DNA of 64,000 nt, from positions 394,918 to 458,917 of the forward strand of contig NZ_PYAL01000008.1 of assembly GCF_004121055.1 (NCBI RefSeq), given 5' to 3'. Each line of letters begins with the position of its first letter. Position 1 is the stretch's first letter. Source of the stretch: Achromobacter aloeverae (lineage in GTDB: Bacteria; Pseudomonadota; Gammaproteobacteria; Burkholderiales; Burkholderiaceae_B). The notes under the pieces were generated by a model. The model was not told the DNA's origin. It saw only the letters and a program-made list of their open reading frames with translations, and made no database searches. Below are positions 36,421-49,271 of the stretch, piece after piece. The position numbers were made by a program, and so were the translations under genes.

Positions 36421-38478
36421 CTAGTTCTTTTTGAGCAGGGCCTTGAGCATGTCGAGGCGTTCCTTGGGGCTCATGGCGCGGGTGGCTTCGTCTTCGGGGA
36501 AGCGGGCGTCGCCCAGGCCCATTTCTTCGATGAAACGCGAGGGCTCGCGTACGAGATCTTCGCGGGCGCGGCGGCGCTTCTTGCACCAGCTGAGGTTGAG
36601 AGTACGCTGGGCGCGGGTGATGCCCACATACATGAGGCGCCGCTCTTCCTCGATGCGGCTCGCCAGCGATTCGGCCGCCTTGGCGGGGTCGCCTTCCTCC
36701 TCGTCCTTGCCCATGTGCGGCAGCAGCCCCTCCTCCACCCCCACCATGTAGACGTGCGGATACTCCAGGCCCTTGGACGCATGCAGCGTGGTCATCTTGA
36801 CCGCATCGGGCGTTTCTTCCTCGCCGCGCTCCAGCATGGTGACCAGGGCGACATGCTGCACCAGTTCGAACAGCGTCAGGCCGTCTTCCTCGGACTTGCG
36901 CTTGAGCCAGGACGTCAACTCCAGGACGTTCTGCCAGCGGCTCTGCGCCGGCTTTTCTTCCATGGTGTCGTAGAGATGGCGCTCGTACTGGATGGCTGCC
37001 AGCAAATCGTCCAGGATGACGCCGGCCGGTTCCGCCGACGTCGGCTTCTCGCCGGCCTTGCCGCGACCAGCGCGCCACTGGATGCGCTGGATGAACTCCG
37101 CGAAGACGCGCAGTTGCTCCAACTGGCGCGCCTGCAGACGGGTTTCCAGCCCGTGCTCGAAAACCGCCGCGAACAGGGACAACTGCCGGTCCGCCGCGTA
37201 CTGGCCGAGCGTCTGCAAGGTGGCTTGGCCGATGCCGCGCTTGGGCGTCGTCGCCGCGCGGATGAAGGCAGGATCGTCCTCGTCGTTGGCGATCAGCCGC
37301 AGATAGGCCAGCACATCGCGGATTTCCGCCTTGTCGAAGAAGCTCTGCCCACCGGCGATCGTGTACGGAATCTTCAGGTTGCGCAGCGCCTGCTCAAGTA
37401 TGCGCGACTGGTGATTGCTGCGATACAGGATGGCGTAGTCTTTCCACTGCGCCTGCCGTTCGAAGCGCGAAGCGGAGATCTTCATGGCCGTCGCTTCGGC
37501 TTCGGCCTCTTCGCTATCCATGGGCGTCACGACGATGGGCTCGCCATGCGCCAGGTCCGACCACAGCTTCTTTTCGAACAGCTTGGGGTTCCGCTCGATC
37601 ACCTGGTTGGCCGCGGCCAGGATGCGCTGCACCGACCGGTAGTTCTGCTCCAGCTTGATCAGCTTGAGACTGGGATAGTCCTTGGGCAGCCTGGCCAGGT
37701 TCTCGATGGTGGCGCCGCGCCAGGCATAGATGGCCTGGTCGTCGTCGCCGACCGCGGTGAACATGGCGCGGTCACCCGTCAGCAGCTGCACCAGCCGGTA
37801 CTGGCAGACGTTGGTGTCCTGGTATTCGTCCACCAGCAGATAGCGCACGCGATTCTGCCAGCGCGTGCGCACCTCCTCGTTGGTTTCCAGCAAGCGCGCC
37901 GGCACCAGGATCAGGTCGTCGAAGTCGACCGCCTGGTAGGCCGCCAGCGTGGCGGCATAACTGCGATAGACCCGCGCGGCTTCGAACTCCGAAGGCGTAA
38001 CGGCGGCCTTCTCCGCGCCATCCGGGTCCAGCAAGGCGTTCTTCCACAGCGAGATGGTCTGCTGCACGGCGCGCAGGCGACCCTTGTCGGTAGTCGCCAG
38101 CAACTCCTGCACGATGCCCATGGCGTCGTCGGCATCCAGGATGGAGAACTGCGGCTTGAGGCCCGCGTGCCGCGCCTCCTCGCGCAACAGGCGCACGCCC
38201 AGCGCATGGAAGGTGCTGATGGTCAGGCCTTTGGACAGCTTGCGCTCGACCAGCGTCTTGACGCGCTCGTCCATCTCGCGCGCGGCCTTGTTGGTGAAGG
38301 TCAGGGCCACGATGTTGCGCCCCTGGTAGCCGCAATCCTGAAGCAGGTAGGCGATCTTCTGCGTGATGACGCGCGTCTTGCCGCTGCCCGCGCCAGCCAG
38401 CACCAGGCACGGACCGCCCAAGTAGAGGACGGCCTCGCGTTGCGGCGGATTCAAACCGGCGGGAACGGAGTTGGACAT
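36421..38478 (-). CDS. rep: ATP-dependent DNA helicase Rep (UvrD family)
   Basis: Superfamily 1A 3'-5' helicase of 685 residues. Its N terminus (GLNPPQREAVLYLGGPCLVLAGAGSGKT, shown in part as LVLAGAGSGKT) matches Rep better than UvrD or PcrA. Other motifs: ALTFTNKAAREM, STFHALG, DFDDLILVP, LLVDEYQDTN, VGDDDQAIYAWRGA, LEQNYRSVQRIL, MTTLHASKGLEY and YVGITRA. Length agrees with Rep (about 673). ATG 38478 is 7 bp past the priA stop, so the two are co-transcribed. Rep clears proteins ahead of forks and takes part in the PriC restart pathway in E. coli. Confidence 0.88.
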   Translation of the reverse strand: MSNSVPAGLNPPQREAVLYLGGPCLVLAGAGSGKTRVITQKIAYLLQDCGYQGRNIVALTFTNKAAREMDERVKTLVERKLSKGLTISTFHALGVRLLREEARHAGLKPQFSILDADDAMGIVQELLATTDKGRLRAVQQTISLWKNALLDPDGAEKAAVTPSEFEAARVYRSYAATLAAYQAVDFDDLILVPARLLETNEEVRTRWQNRVRYLLVDEYQDTNVCQYRLVQLLTGDRAMFTAVGDDDQAIYAWRGATIENLARLPKDYPSLKLIKLEQNYRSVQRILAAANQVIERNPKLFEKKLWSDLAHGEPIVVTPMDSEEAEAEATAMKISASRFERQAQWKDYAILYRSNHQSRILEQALRNLKIPYTIAGGQSFFDKAEIRDVLAYLRLIANDEDDPAFIRAATTPKRGIGQATLQTLGQYAADRQLSLFAAVFEHGLETRLQARQLEQLRVFAEFIQRIQWRAGRGKAGEKPTSAEPAGVILDDLLAAIQYERHLYDTMEEKPAQSRWQNVLELTSWLKRKSEEDGLTLFELVQHVALVTMLERGEEETPDAVKMTTLHASKGLEYPHVYMVGVEEGLLPHMGKDEEEGDPAKAAESLASRIEEERRLMYVGITRAQRTLNLSWCKKRRRAREDLVREPSRFIEEMGLGDARFPEDEATRAMSPKERLDMLKALLKKN

Positions 38479-38485
38479 GACGGGA

Positions 38486-40729
38486 TCAGATTTCCAGGGG
38501 GTCGACTTCCAGCTGCCAGCGCACGCGGCTGGCGTTGGCCAGTTGCGGCAGCAGCGCGGACCAGGTGGACAGGAAGGCTTGCAGGGCAGGCCGGTGTCCG
38601 CTTTCCACCAGCAGCTGGGCGCGCTCGATGTTGGCCACCCGCACCACGCGCAGCGGTACGGGATCGTAGCGCGTAATCGTTGAAACCAGCGTGCCGAAGG
38701 CGCCGGTGCTCTCGGGCAGCGCCCGGGCTTCCTGCAGGAACGCCAGCGCCTGCGCCAGCTCGCGCGCTTCGGCGGTGAGCAGCGCCTGGTAGGCATACGG
38801 CGGCAGGCCGGTGCTTTCGCGCTCGCGCAAGGCGTGCCGGGCGAAACCGGCATAGTCGTGGCGCAACAGCGCCTGGTAGACGGGCTGCTCGGGGTAGCCG
38901 GTCTGGATCAGGACTTCGCCGCCCTCGGCATGGCGGCCGGCGCGGCCGGCCACTTGCATCAGCTGCGCGAACAGGCGCTCCGGGGCGCGGAAGTCGTGGG
39001 CGAACAGCATGGAGTCGGCGTTGAGCACCCCCACCAGCCCCAGGCGCGAGAAGTCATGCCCCTTGGCCACCATCTGGGTGCCCACCAGGATGTCCACCTC
39101 GCCGGCATGGACGCTGGCGAACAAGGCCTGCGCGCTGCCCTTGCGGCGCGTGCTGTCGGCATCGATGCGCAGGATGCGGGCGCCGGGAAACAGTTCGCCC
39201 AGGTGTTCCTCCACGCGTTGCGTGCCACGCCCCATGGGTTGCAGGTCCTGGTCGCCGCACTCCGGGCAGGCACGCGGCACGCGGGCCTGGAAACCGCAGT
39301 GATGGCAGGCCAGCACGTGACCGCCCGCGCCGGGGCCGCGGTGCAGCACCGTGTAGGCGGAACAGCGCGGGCAATGGCTGACCCAGGCGCAGGACGCGCA
39401 GTGCAGCACCGGCGCATAGCCGCGTCGGTTGAGGAATACCAGCGACTGCTCGCCGCGCTCCAGGCGCTTGCCGATGGCGTCGGTCAACTGCGGCGACAGT
39501 CCCTGCTTCATCGCCAGGCGGCGCGTGTCGACCAGGCGCACGGCCGGCAGGCTGCTGGACTTGGCGCGGCGGGCCAGCGTCAGGCGCAGATAGCGCCCGC
39601 GCTCGGCGTGCAGCCAGCTTTCCAGCGAAGGCGTGGCGGACCCCAGCAGCACCGGGATATCCAGGTCGTGGGCTCGCCAGATCGCGAGATCGCGGGCGGA
39701 ATAGCGCAGTCCATCCTGTTGCTTGTAGGAGGCGTCGTGTTCTTCGTCGACGATGATCAGGCCCAGGTCCGGCAGCGCGGCGAAGACCGACATGCGCGTG
39801 CCCAGCAGCACCCGCGCTTCGCCCCGCTGCGCGCGCACCCACGCCTGCAGGCGCTCGCCGTCGGCCAGGCCGCTGTGCAGCACCGCCAGCGCGCCGGGGC
39901 CGGCGACGGCATCCAGACGCGCGCGCAGGACGGCCTCCAGCTGCGGGGTCAGGTTGATCTCGGGCACCATCAGCAGCACCTGGCGGCCAGCCGCCAGGAC
40001 GCGCTCGGCCGCATGCAGATAGACCTCCGTCTTGCCGCTGCCGGTCACGCCATGCAGCAGGACGGGCTTGAAGCCCCGTACGGCGGCGATCGCGTCGACG
40101 GCCGCCTGCTGTTCGTCATTGAGTACGGGCGGCGAGGCAGCCACGGGGGCGCCGGCGAGCGGCACCGCATCGCCTGGCGTGGCGCAAGTCTGTGCATCGT
40201 TATCCACAGGGACGGCCGCCTCCGGCGTCGCCACCAGGGCGGCCTTGGCCGCCCGCTTCCCCTTCTTCGCCGGCTTGGGCATGGCGCGCAAGTCCATGCG
40301 TGCGACCGGCCCCGCCGCCGAACGCTGGCCTTCGTAGGCGGACACTTTGCGCAAGGGCGGGGGCAGCGCCGGCAATATGACTTCCCCCAGCGGCCGCTGG
40401 TAATACTCGGCGGCAAAGACGGCCAGGCGCAGCCAATCCGCCCCGAACGGCGGCAAATCGTCCAGGACCCGCTCCACCGCCTTGATTTGCGCGGGATCGA
40501 TGGCGGGTTCGGCGGGATTATCCACAACCACGCCTACCAGGCGGCGACGGCCGAACGGCACGATGACCCGCAGCCCAGGCGCCAGGGGCGTGCTGGCGCG
40601 GTAGTCGAAGGGCCCCGCCAGCGGAACGTCCAGGGCCACCCTCACCCAGGCATGCGCGGATACATCCGCTGGCGCATGTTCGCCGGGCACGGAGGCGAGC
40701 AGGTCAGCGGATGTATCGGCGGGCGGCAT
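38486..40729 (-). CDS. priA: Primosomal replication-restart helicase PriA
   Basis: Replication-restart helicase of 747 residues. The N-terminal DNA-binding 3'BD (VRVALDVPLAGPFDYRA) is followed by a Lys/Ala-rich insert. Helicase motifs are GVTGSGKTEVYLHA (Walker A), VDEEHDASYKQQ, LLGSATPSLES, and QVAGRAGRHAEGGEV. A zinc region comprises CASC, CPRC, CHHC and CPEC pairs (about 445-500). Length is normal. hemE lies upstream across 372 bp. Two exact DnaA boxes fall inside the 5' coding part and a third just before it. Confidence 0.94.
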   Translation of the reverse strand: MPPADTSADLLASVPGEHAPADVSAHAWVRVALDVPLAGPFDYRASTPLAPGLRVIVPFGRRRLVGVVVDNPAEPAIDPAQIKAVERVLDDLPPFGADWLRLAVFAAEYYQRPLGEVILPALPPPLRKVSAYEGQRSAAGPVARMDLRAMPKPAKKGKRAAKAALVATPEAAVPVDNDAQTCATPGDAVPLAGAPVAASPPVLNDEQQAAVDAIAAVRGFKPVLLHGVTGSGKTEVYLHAAERVLAAGRQVLLMVPEINLTPQLEAVLRARLDAVAGPGALAVLHSGLADGERLQAWVRAQRGEARVLLGTRMSVFAALPDLGLIIVDEEHDASYKQQDGLRYSARDLAIWRAHDLDIPVLLGSATPSLESWLHAERGRYLRLTLARRAKSSSLPAVRLVDTRRLAMKQGLSPQLTDAIGKRLERGEQSLVFLNRRGYAPVLHCASCAWVSHCPRCSAYTVLHRGPGAGGHVLACHHCGFQARVPRACPECGDQDLQPMGRGTQRVEEHLGELFPGARILRIDADSTRRKGSAQALFASVHAGEVDILVGTQMVAKGHDFSRLGLVGVLNADSMLFAHDFRAPERLFAQLMQVAGRAGRHAEGGEVLIQTGYPEQPVYQALLRHDYAGFARHALRERESTGLPPYAYQALLTAEARELAQALAFLQEARALPESTGAFGTLVSTITRYDPVPLRVVRVANIERAQLLVESGHRPALQAFLSTWSALLPQLANASRVRWQLEVDPLEI

Positions 40730-40866
40730 GGGGAAGGCGCAATTGGCTAAAAGGATGAGGTCGGAAGGTCGTCCGACTTAAAGTGAATTCTCGGATTGCC
40801 CGCTAAGGCACTGACAAGCCGTGACTTGAAATGTGGCTGAAACGTGAAATGACAGCCTGTGGATAA
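40200..40866. promoter_or_regulatory. Cluster of three exact DnaA boxes at the 5' end of priA
   Basis: TTATCCACA occurs at 40200-40208 and 40518-40526 (plus strand, inside priA) and, as its complement TGTGGATAA, at 40858-40866 upstream of priA. A one-mismatch site (TGTGCACAA) lies at 41033-41041. I found no other exact copy in the window. The third box adjoins a region rich in A/T at about 40900-41000. Confidence 0.75.
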
Positions 40867-41101
40867 CTTTGGGGAAAATCCTCGGAACTTCATGGCCTCA
40901 TGCGCTTAGCACAAGGCAAGAATTCTTGCCGGATATTTTCCAGATTTCGATATTCTATATAAATCAATAACTTATTAGATCTTTCCAGATTGAAACTAAG
41001 AAGATCCTCGGTCCCTGTCCTCTCTACGTTGCTGTGCACAACTCCATTCTGGAGCGGGCCATGGACGCGCCGATCGACGGAAGCGATTACTCACATAATC
41101 G
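40730..41101. other. AT-rich intergenic region between priA and hemE
   Basis: This 372-bp gap includes TATTTTCCAGATTTCGATATTC and CTATATAAATCAATAACTTATT-like stretches (about 40935-40975), far more A/T than the surroundings, plus the DnaA box at 40858. It must hold the priA promoter (minus strand). Nothing codes; short open frames here have poor codon use. Confidence 0.6.
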
Positions 41102-42178
41102 CTAGACGGCGTGGAAAGCGCGGCTGTAGCCATGCACTTCATCGACCAATTCAGCTACAGCTTCCGGGGGAGTGAATTGGGAAATTCCATGCCCCAGATT
41201 GAACACATGGCCGCCCTGCCCCACCTGGCCGTAAGCGTCAATGACCCGCCTGGCTTCCGCGCGTATGGCGGGGCCGCCACCGAACAGCGACATGGGGTCC
41301 AGATTGCCCTGGAGGGCGACACTGTCGCTGACGCGGCGGCGTGCCTGGGCCAGGTTCACGGTCCAGTCCAGGCCTACCGCGTCGGCGCCACAGGCGGCGA
41401 TATCTTCCAGCCACAGGCCGCCGCCCTTGGTGAACACGATCACCGGCACGCGCCGCCCTTCGTTTTCCCGCTTCAGCGACGCCACCACCTGGCGCGTATA
41501 GGCCAGGGAAAACTGCTGGAACAAACCATCGGCCAGGACGCCGCCCCAGCTGTCGAACAACATCACCGCTTGGGCGCCCGCGTCGATCTGGGCATTGAGA
41601 TAATCGGCCGTGGCCTGGGCGTTGATCCGCAGGATGCGATGCAGCAGGTCGGGACGGCCGTACAGCATGGACTTGATAAGCCGGTAGTCGGAGCTGCCCT
41701 TGCCTTCGACCATGTAACAGGCCACGGTCCATGGGCTGCCCGCGAAACCGATCAGCGGCACGCGACCGTCCAGTTCGCGCCGGATAAGCGACACGGCGTC
41801 GAAGACATACCGGAGGGATTCCATGTCGGGTACGGTCAACGCATCGACGTCGCGCTCTTCGCGAACGGGGCGGTCGAAGTGCGGTCCCTCGCCGGCGCGG
41901 AACTCCAGGCCCAGGCCCATGGCGTGGGGAACCGTCAGGATGTCCGAAAACAGGATGGCCGCATCCAGCGGGTAGCGCTCCAACGGCTGCAGCGTGACTT
42001 CCGCCGCGTACGCCGGGTTCTGGGCCAGGCCCATGAAAGAGCCGGCACGCGACCGGGTCGCGTTGTATTCCGGGAGGTAACGGCCGGCCTGGCGCATCAG
42101 CCACACAGGCGTATAGGGAACCGGCTGGCGCGACAGCGCGCGCAAGAATACGTCATTCTTCAGCGTGGCAAGGGACAC
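41102..42178 (-). CDS. hemE: Uroporphyrinogen decarboxylase HemE
   Basis: Haem pathway enzyme of 358 residues converting uroporphyrinogen III to coproporphyrinogen III. The diagnostic N-terminal [19 protein letters not shown] (partly shown: [10 protein letters not shown]), [26 protein letters not shown], and the C-terminal [16 protein letters not shown] are all present. The start is GTG at 42178. It precedes priA on the same strand, an order I recall from several beta-proteobacteria. Confidence 0.95.
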   Translation of the reverse strand: MSLATLKNDVFLRALSRQPVPYTPVWLMRQAGRYLPEYNATRSRAGSFMGLAQNPAYAAEVTLQPLERYPLDAAILFSDILTVPHAMGLGLEFRAGEGPHFDRPVREERDVDALTVPDMESLRYVFDAVSLIRRELDGRVPLIGFAGSPWTVACYMVEGKGSSDYRLIKSMLYGRPDLLHRILRINAQATADYLNAQIDAGAQAVMLFDSWGGVLADGLFQQFSLAYTRQVVASLKRENEGRRVPVIVFTKGGGLWLEDIAACGADAVGLDWTVNLAQARRRVSDSVALQGNLDPMSLFGGGPAIRAEARRVIDAYGQVGQGGHVFNLGHGISQFTPPEAVAELVDEVHGYSRAFHAV

Positions 42179-42245
42179 GGGCTTCTCGGGCTCTTTCTCT
42201 CAGGTCAAGCCTGCCATTTTACCCTCAGGGTTACGGCCTGCCGGT

Positions 42246-43223
42246 TCAGTCATCCTCGTCGTCGCCTTCGTCCTCCTGGATGCGATAGGGGTCCGCATCG
42301 ATCTCGTGCTTGCGCATCAATGCCCAAAAGGCGCGCCTGTGCTTGGCCGAGGCGCGGGCCGCGCTGGCCACGTTGCCGGCATGGCGCGAAAGCGCGGTGC
42401 GGACGTAGTCACGCTCGAAGCAGCCGACGACGCGGGACTTGGCCACGCGAAACGATTCGTTGTTCGCCATGCGGGATCCGGCATGGTACGCCGTCTGGTG
42501 CCTCAGCCCCGGCCCTGGCCGTTGGCTTGCGAGCTCATCGAGAAAGGACACCGCGTCGGGGTGGTCCGGCGTGCCCTGGCGGACGTTGCGCGGGGCTCTT
42601 CCCGGCTCTTCCCTCGGAGGCGTTGCGGGCGCGGCGCCCGGCCGTCCGCCGGCCGCGCCGCGCACGTCATAGGTGGCCATTGCATCCTGGACGGATAGCC
42701 CCAGGGACGGCTGCAGCGCATAGCTGCTGGGCAATGCGTCCTGGCGCGGCGTCGACTCGGCCAGGCGGGACAGGCGCGCGCGTAATTCGTCGGCGCAGGC
42801 CCGGTGCAATGCGAAATCCTGCAAGCCCAGCACCAGCAGGTCCTGCATGGCGGCGGCCTTCAGGCCGCGCGCCAGGGCCAACAGCGGCGTATGCAATTGC
42901 GCACGCGCGCAAGCCAGCGCGGTGCGCGTCCACGCCACGGTCGCCGGCGTGACCGGCAGCACGCACACATCGTAGCGGCGCAGCGGGATGGCCAGGCGTG
43001 CCAGCAACTCGGCGGGAACGTCTGTCGCGGCGTGGCTTGTCGTCGCGGCCGACGCGGCGGGGGGCACACCCGGATCGGCGAGTCCGCCCAGGGTCTTCTC
43101 GTCGAAGTGCACAGGATAGAGCCGCAAGCGGCCCAAGGCCTGGCCGTGCCGGTTTATCCACTCCTGCATCCAGCCGTGATGCGGCGGCACCATCAATACA
43201 CCGCAGTCCAGCGTCTCGCGCAT
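42246..43223 (-). CDS. Fis-type helix-turn-helix regulator with degenerate receiver-like N terminus
   Basis: Protein of 325 residues, not a standard family member. The C-terminal 60 residues (VGCFERDYVRTALSRHAGNV, then AARASAKHRRAFWALMRKHEI) match the Fis-type DNA-binding end of NtrC-class activators. Residues about 75-160 resemble a receiver, ending DLLVLGLQDFALHRACADELRARL, but I see no acidic pocket or phosphorylatable Asp in the expected place. A Pro/Arg/Gly-rich linker (about 195-245) joins the two, and there is no AAA+ sigma-54 module. It may act as a sigma-54-independent regulator. Codon use is normal. No partner is evident. Confidence 0.6.
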   Translation of the reverse strand: MRETLDCGVLMVPPHHGWMQEWINRHGQALGRLRLYPVHFDEKTLGGLADPGVPPAASAATTSHAATDVPAELLARLAIPLRRYDVCVLPVTPATVAWTRTALACARAQLHTPLLALARGLKAAAMQDLLVLGLQDFALHRACADELRARLSRLAESTPRQDALPSSYALQPSLGLSVQDAMATYDVRGAAGGRPGAAPATPPREEPGRAPRNVRQGTPDHPDAVSFLDELASQRPGPGLRHQTAYHAGSRMANNESFRVAKSRVVGCFERDYVRTALSRHAGNVASAARASAKHRRAFWALMRKHEIDADPYRIQEDEGDDEDD

Positions 43224-43433
43224 TGTTCGCTACTCCCGTATGTCCCATGCCTCGGAGAACCAAGGCTAAAGACCGGTGAGTACCCGGGCAATACGGAAGC
43301 TCCGCAATGCAACGCGCACCTAAGGGTAAGACTGCACGGATGCTTTGGTCGCCGTGCGGGCCGGAATAACGGGCTTTTTACGCGGCCATGCCGGGCCGGC
43401 GACAGCCACGCCTCAGCGCAGCCCGGCCCGGCC
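43224..43433. other. Intergenic region between the Fis-type gene and the PepSY gene
   Basis: This 210-bp stretch holds the Fis-type gene promoter and the end of the PepSY transcript. GGGCTTTTTAC at 43371-43381 is a possible terminator tail in the wrong direction for the PepSY gene. There is no coding support. Confidence 0.35.
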
Positions 43434-44600
43434 TCAGGCGCGTGCGTCGGCCCAGGCCTTGTGGCGGGCTTCGATTTCCGCGATGCGCGCGGCGGCGGTC
43501 CGACGCCGCGCGATCCAGAGATACAGCCCGCTGCCCAGCACGATGATGGTCACCACGTCCAGCAAGCCCCAGATGACCTTCAAGGGCATGCCGCCGTAAT
43601 CGCCGAAATGCAGGGGCCGCGATACCTCCAGGGCCCGCAGGTACCAGGGCATTTCGACCTGCGCCGCCAGCTTGCCCGTCTCCCCGTCCGCCAGCGAAGG
43701 GGTGAACAGGCGCGACGTCAGCGGCGTCTGGCCCTTGGACCAGACGATGAAGTGATACGGGCTGCCGTAGCGGTTGCCGGGAAAGGTGAAGGAAGCGACC
43801 GTCATGCCGGGGGTTGCCTTGCCGACAGTCTGCGCGATGGCGTCCAGCGAGGCCAGCTGGACCGTCTGCAAGGGCGGCTTGCCCTGGTAGGGTTCCAGCA
43901 GCCCGCGTAGCGCCGTGGACTGCCAATAGCGGAACATGGGCGTGGACAGTTCGTTGATCACGCCCGTCAGGCCGACCACGAAGGCCCAGACCAGCGTCAC
44001 CACACCCAGCAGGTTATGCAGGTCCAGCCACTTGATGCGCGTCGAGCGCTCGGCGCGCACCGTGCCGAACTCGATCTTCTTCATGAAGGGGCCGTAGAGG
44101 ACGACGCCCGAGACCACCGCCACCACGAACAGCAGGCCCATGAATCCCAGGAACAGTTCCCCGGGCAGGTCGGCGAACAGGTCCACATGCAGGTGCAGCA
44201 TGATGTCCATGAAGCCGTGGCCCTCCTGCGCGGTGGAGCCGACGGCCTTCACCACTTCGCCTGTATGCGCGTCGAAGCGCAAGGCGTGCTCCAGCGACCG
44301 GTCGTCGCGATTGGGCGCCAGGCCGATGTAGACCTGCGGCTCGTCGTCATCGATGAAGACGTAGTTGATGAACTCGTTGGGGAACATGCGCATGGCCGTG
44401 GCCACCATGCTGTCCAGGCTGGCACGCGGCGACCCTTCAGGCACCTGCGCGTAAGGCTTGGCATCGTCCAGCCACTGCTCGATTTCCTCATGGAAAACCA
44501 GCGGCAACCCGGTCACGCAGATGATCAGCAGGAATACCGTACAGACCAGGCTGGTCCACTTGTGTATCGCGTACCACGTCTTGATCGGCAGCTTGGCCAT
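43434..44600 (-). CDS. PepSY-associated TM-helix domain protein
   Basis: Inner-membrane protein of 388 residues. First helix after IKTWYAIHKWTSLVCTVFLLIICVTGLPLVFHEEIEQW (start IKTWYAIHKWTSL), a periplasmic PepSY-type region, a second pair of helices with HLHVDLFADLPGELFLGFMGL, then LDLHNLLGVVTLVWAFVVGLTGVI, and a last helix (VIWGLLDVVTIIVLGSGLYLWI). The His-containing HKW and HNLLG motifs are typical of PepSY_TM proteins near siderophore receptor genes, where they may serve as ferric reductases. No receptor gene is adjacent. ATG 44600 begins MAKLPIKTWY; upstream ATGs fall in an 18-bp repeat. Confidence 0.85.
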   Translation of the reverse strand: MAKLPIKTWYAIHKWTSLVCTVFLLIICVTGLPLVFHEEIEQWLDDAKPYAQVPEGSPRASLDSMVATAMRMFPNEFINYVFIDDDEPQVYIGLAPNRDDRSLEHALRFDAHTGEVVKAVGSTAQEGHGFMDIMLHLHVDLFADLPGELFLGFMGLLFVVAVVSGVVLYGPFMKKIEFGTVRAERSTRIKWLDLHNLLGVVTLVWAFVVGLTGVINELSTPMFRYWQSTALRGLLEPYQGKPPLQTVQLASLDAIAQTVGKATPGMTVASFTFPGNRYGSPYHFIVWSKGQTPLTSRLFTPSLADGETGKLAAQVEMPWYLRALEVSRPLHFGDYGGMPLKVIWGLLDVVTIIVLGSGLYLWIARRRTAAARIAEIEARHKAWADARA

Positions 44601-44631
44601 TCCGGGTCTCCGCGCGGACGAATGAAGTAAT

Positions 44632-44677
44632 CGGTTGAATGACGACCGATGGTTGAATGACAATCGATCTCAATATT
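44632..44677 (-). promoter_or_regulatory. Upstream repeat and possible Fur box of the PepSY gene
   Basis: Two imperfect copies of GGTTGAATGAC(G)A(A/C)-CGAT lie at 44632-44650 and 44651-44668. The minus-strand 19-mer AATATTGAGATCGATTGTC (44659-44677) matches the Fur consensus at 12 of 19 positions. Iron control would fit a PepSY_TM protein, but the match is modest. Confidence 0.35.
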
Positions 44678-44683
44678 GTAGCC

Positions 44684-44714
44684 AAAAAAAACCAGGCGAC
44701 CAGGCCTGGCTTTT
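44684..44714 (-). terminator. Intrinsic terminator of the atp operon
   Basis: On the minus strand CCAGGC and GCCTGG (44704-44709 and 44692-44697) pair, followed by a run of eight Ts (44684-44691). Located 63 bp past the atpC stop. Confidence 0.8.
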
Positions 44715-44718
44715 CTCC

Positions 44719-44753
44719 GGCGAACCGTGGTTCCCCTGGAACCGCGGCTCGCC
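44719..44753 (-). terminator. Second hairpin at the 3' end of the atp operon
   Basis: A 16-bp stem with two wobbles or mismatches (GGCGAACCGTGGTTCC against GGAACCGCGGCTCGCC) and a 3-nt CCT loop lies between atpC and the terminator at 44684. It may stabilise the 3' end of the operon mRNA. Confidence 0.6.
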
Positions 44754-44777
44754 GGCGGGATCGATCAGCGCTGAAAC

Positions 44778-45203
44778 TCAGTGCGAACCACGGCCGCCAC
44801 GCAGGCGACGGGCCGCGGCAGCTTGCGCCGTCAGCATCGCCAGCTCGGCTTCGACCACGGCGATGTCCGCCTTGTCCTTGGCATTGCGCAAGGCTTCTTC
44901 CGCCTTCTTGCGCGCCGCTTCGGCCTTGGCTTCGTCCAGGTCGGCCGCGCGGATGGCGGTGTCGGCCAAGACCGTCACGCCACCCGGCTGGACTTCCAGG
45001 ATGCCCCCGGCGACGAAGACGCTCTCTTCGCCGTTGTCGGCTCGCACTATCTTCAGCGTCCCGGGACGAATCCGCGAAATCAGCGGGGTGTGACCCGGCA
45101 AGATACCGAGCTCGCCCGCCTCGCCAGGCAGCACGACGAATTTCGCCTCACCGGAGAAAATCGACGATTCCGCACTGACGACATCCACATGCAGGGTAGC
45201 CAT
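44778..45203 (-). CDS. atpC: ATP synthase F1 subunit epsilon
   Basis: Rotor-stalk subunit of 141 residues. The N-terminal beta sandwich ([39 protein letters not shown], beginning [15 protein letters not shown]) and a C-terminal helical hairpin ([20 protein letters not shown]) are complete, so the inhibitory C-terminal domain is retained. It is the last gene of the operon, 9 bp after atpD. Two hairpins and a terminator follow. Confidence 0.95.
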   Translation of the reverse strand: MATLHVDVVSAESSIFSGEAKFVVLPGEAGELGILPGHTPLISRIRPGTLKIVRADNGEESVFVAGGILEVQPGGVTVLADTAIRAADLDEAKAEAARKKAEEALRNAKDKADIAVVEAELAMLTAQAAAARRLRGGRGSH

Positions 45204-45212
45204 ATCCGATCC

Positions 45213-47684
<2,472 letters not shown>

Positions 47685-47694
47685 TCAAGGTGTC

Positions 47695-49236
<1,542 letters not shown>

Positions 49237-49271
49237 GTTCAGACTCCTGGAATCCTGTTTAGTCGCCTGGC

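Noticed and set aside
40730..41101. Functional chromosome origin
   Set aside because: There are DnaA boxes and an AT-rich stretch, but no dnaA or dnaN nearby, and the highly expressed atp operon and hemE face toward the site from the right. Kept only as a DnaA-box cluster.
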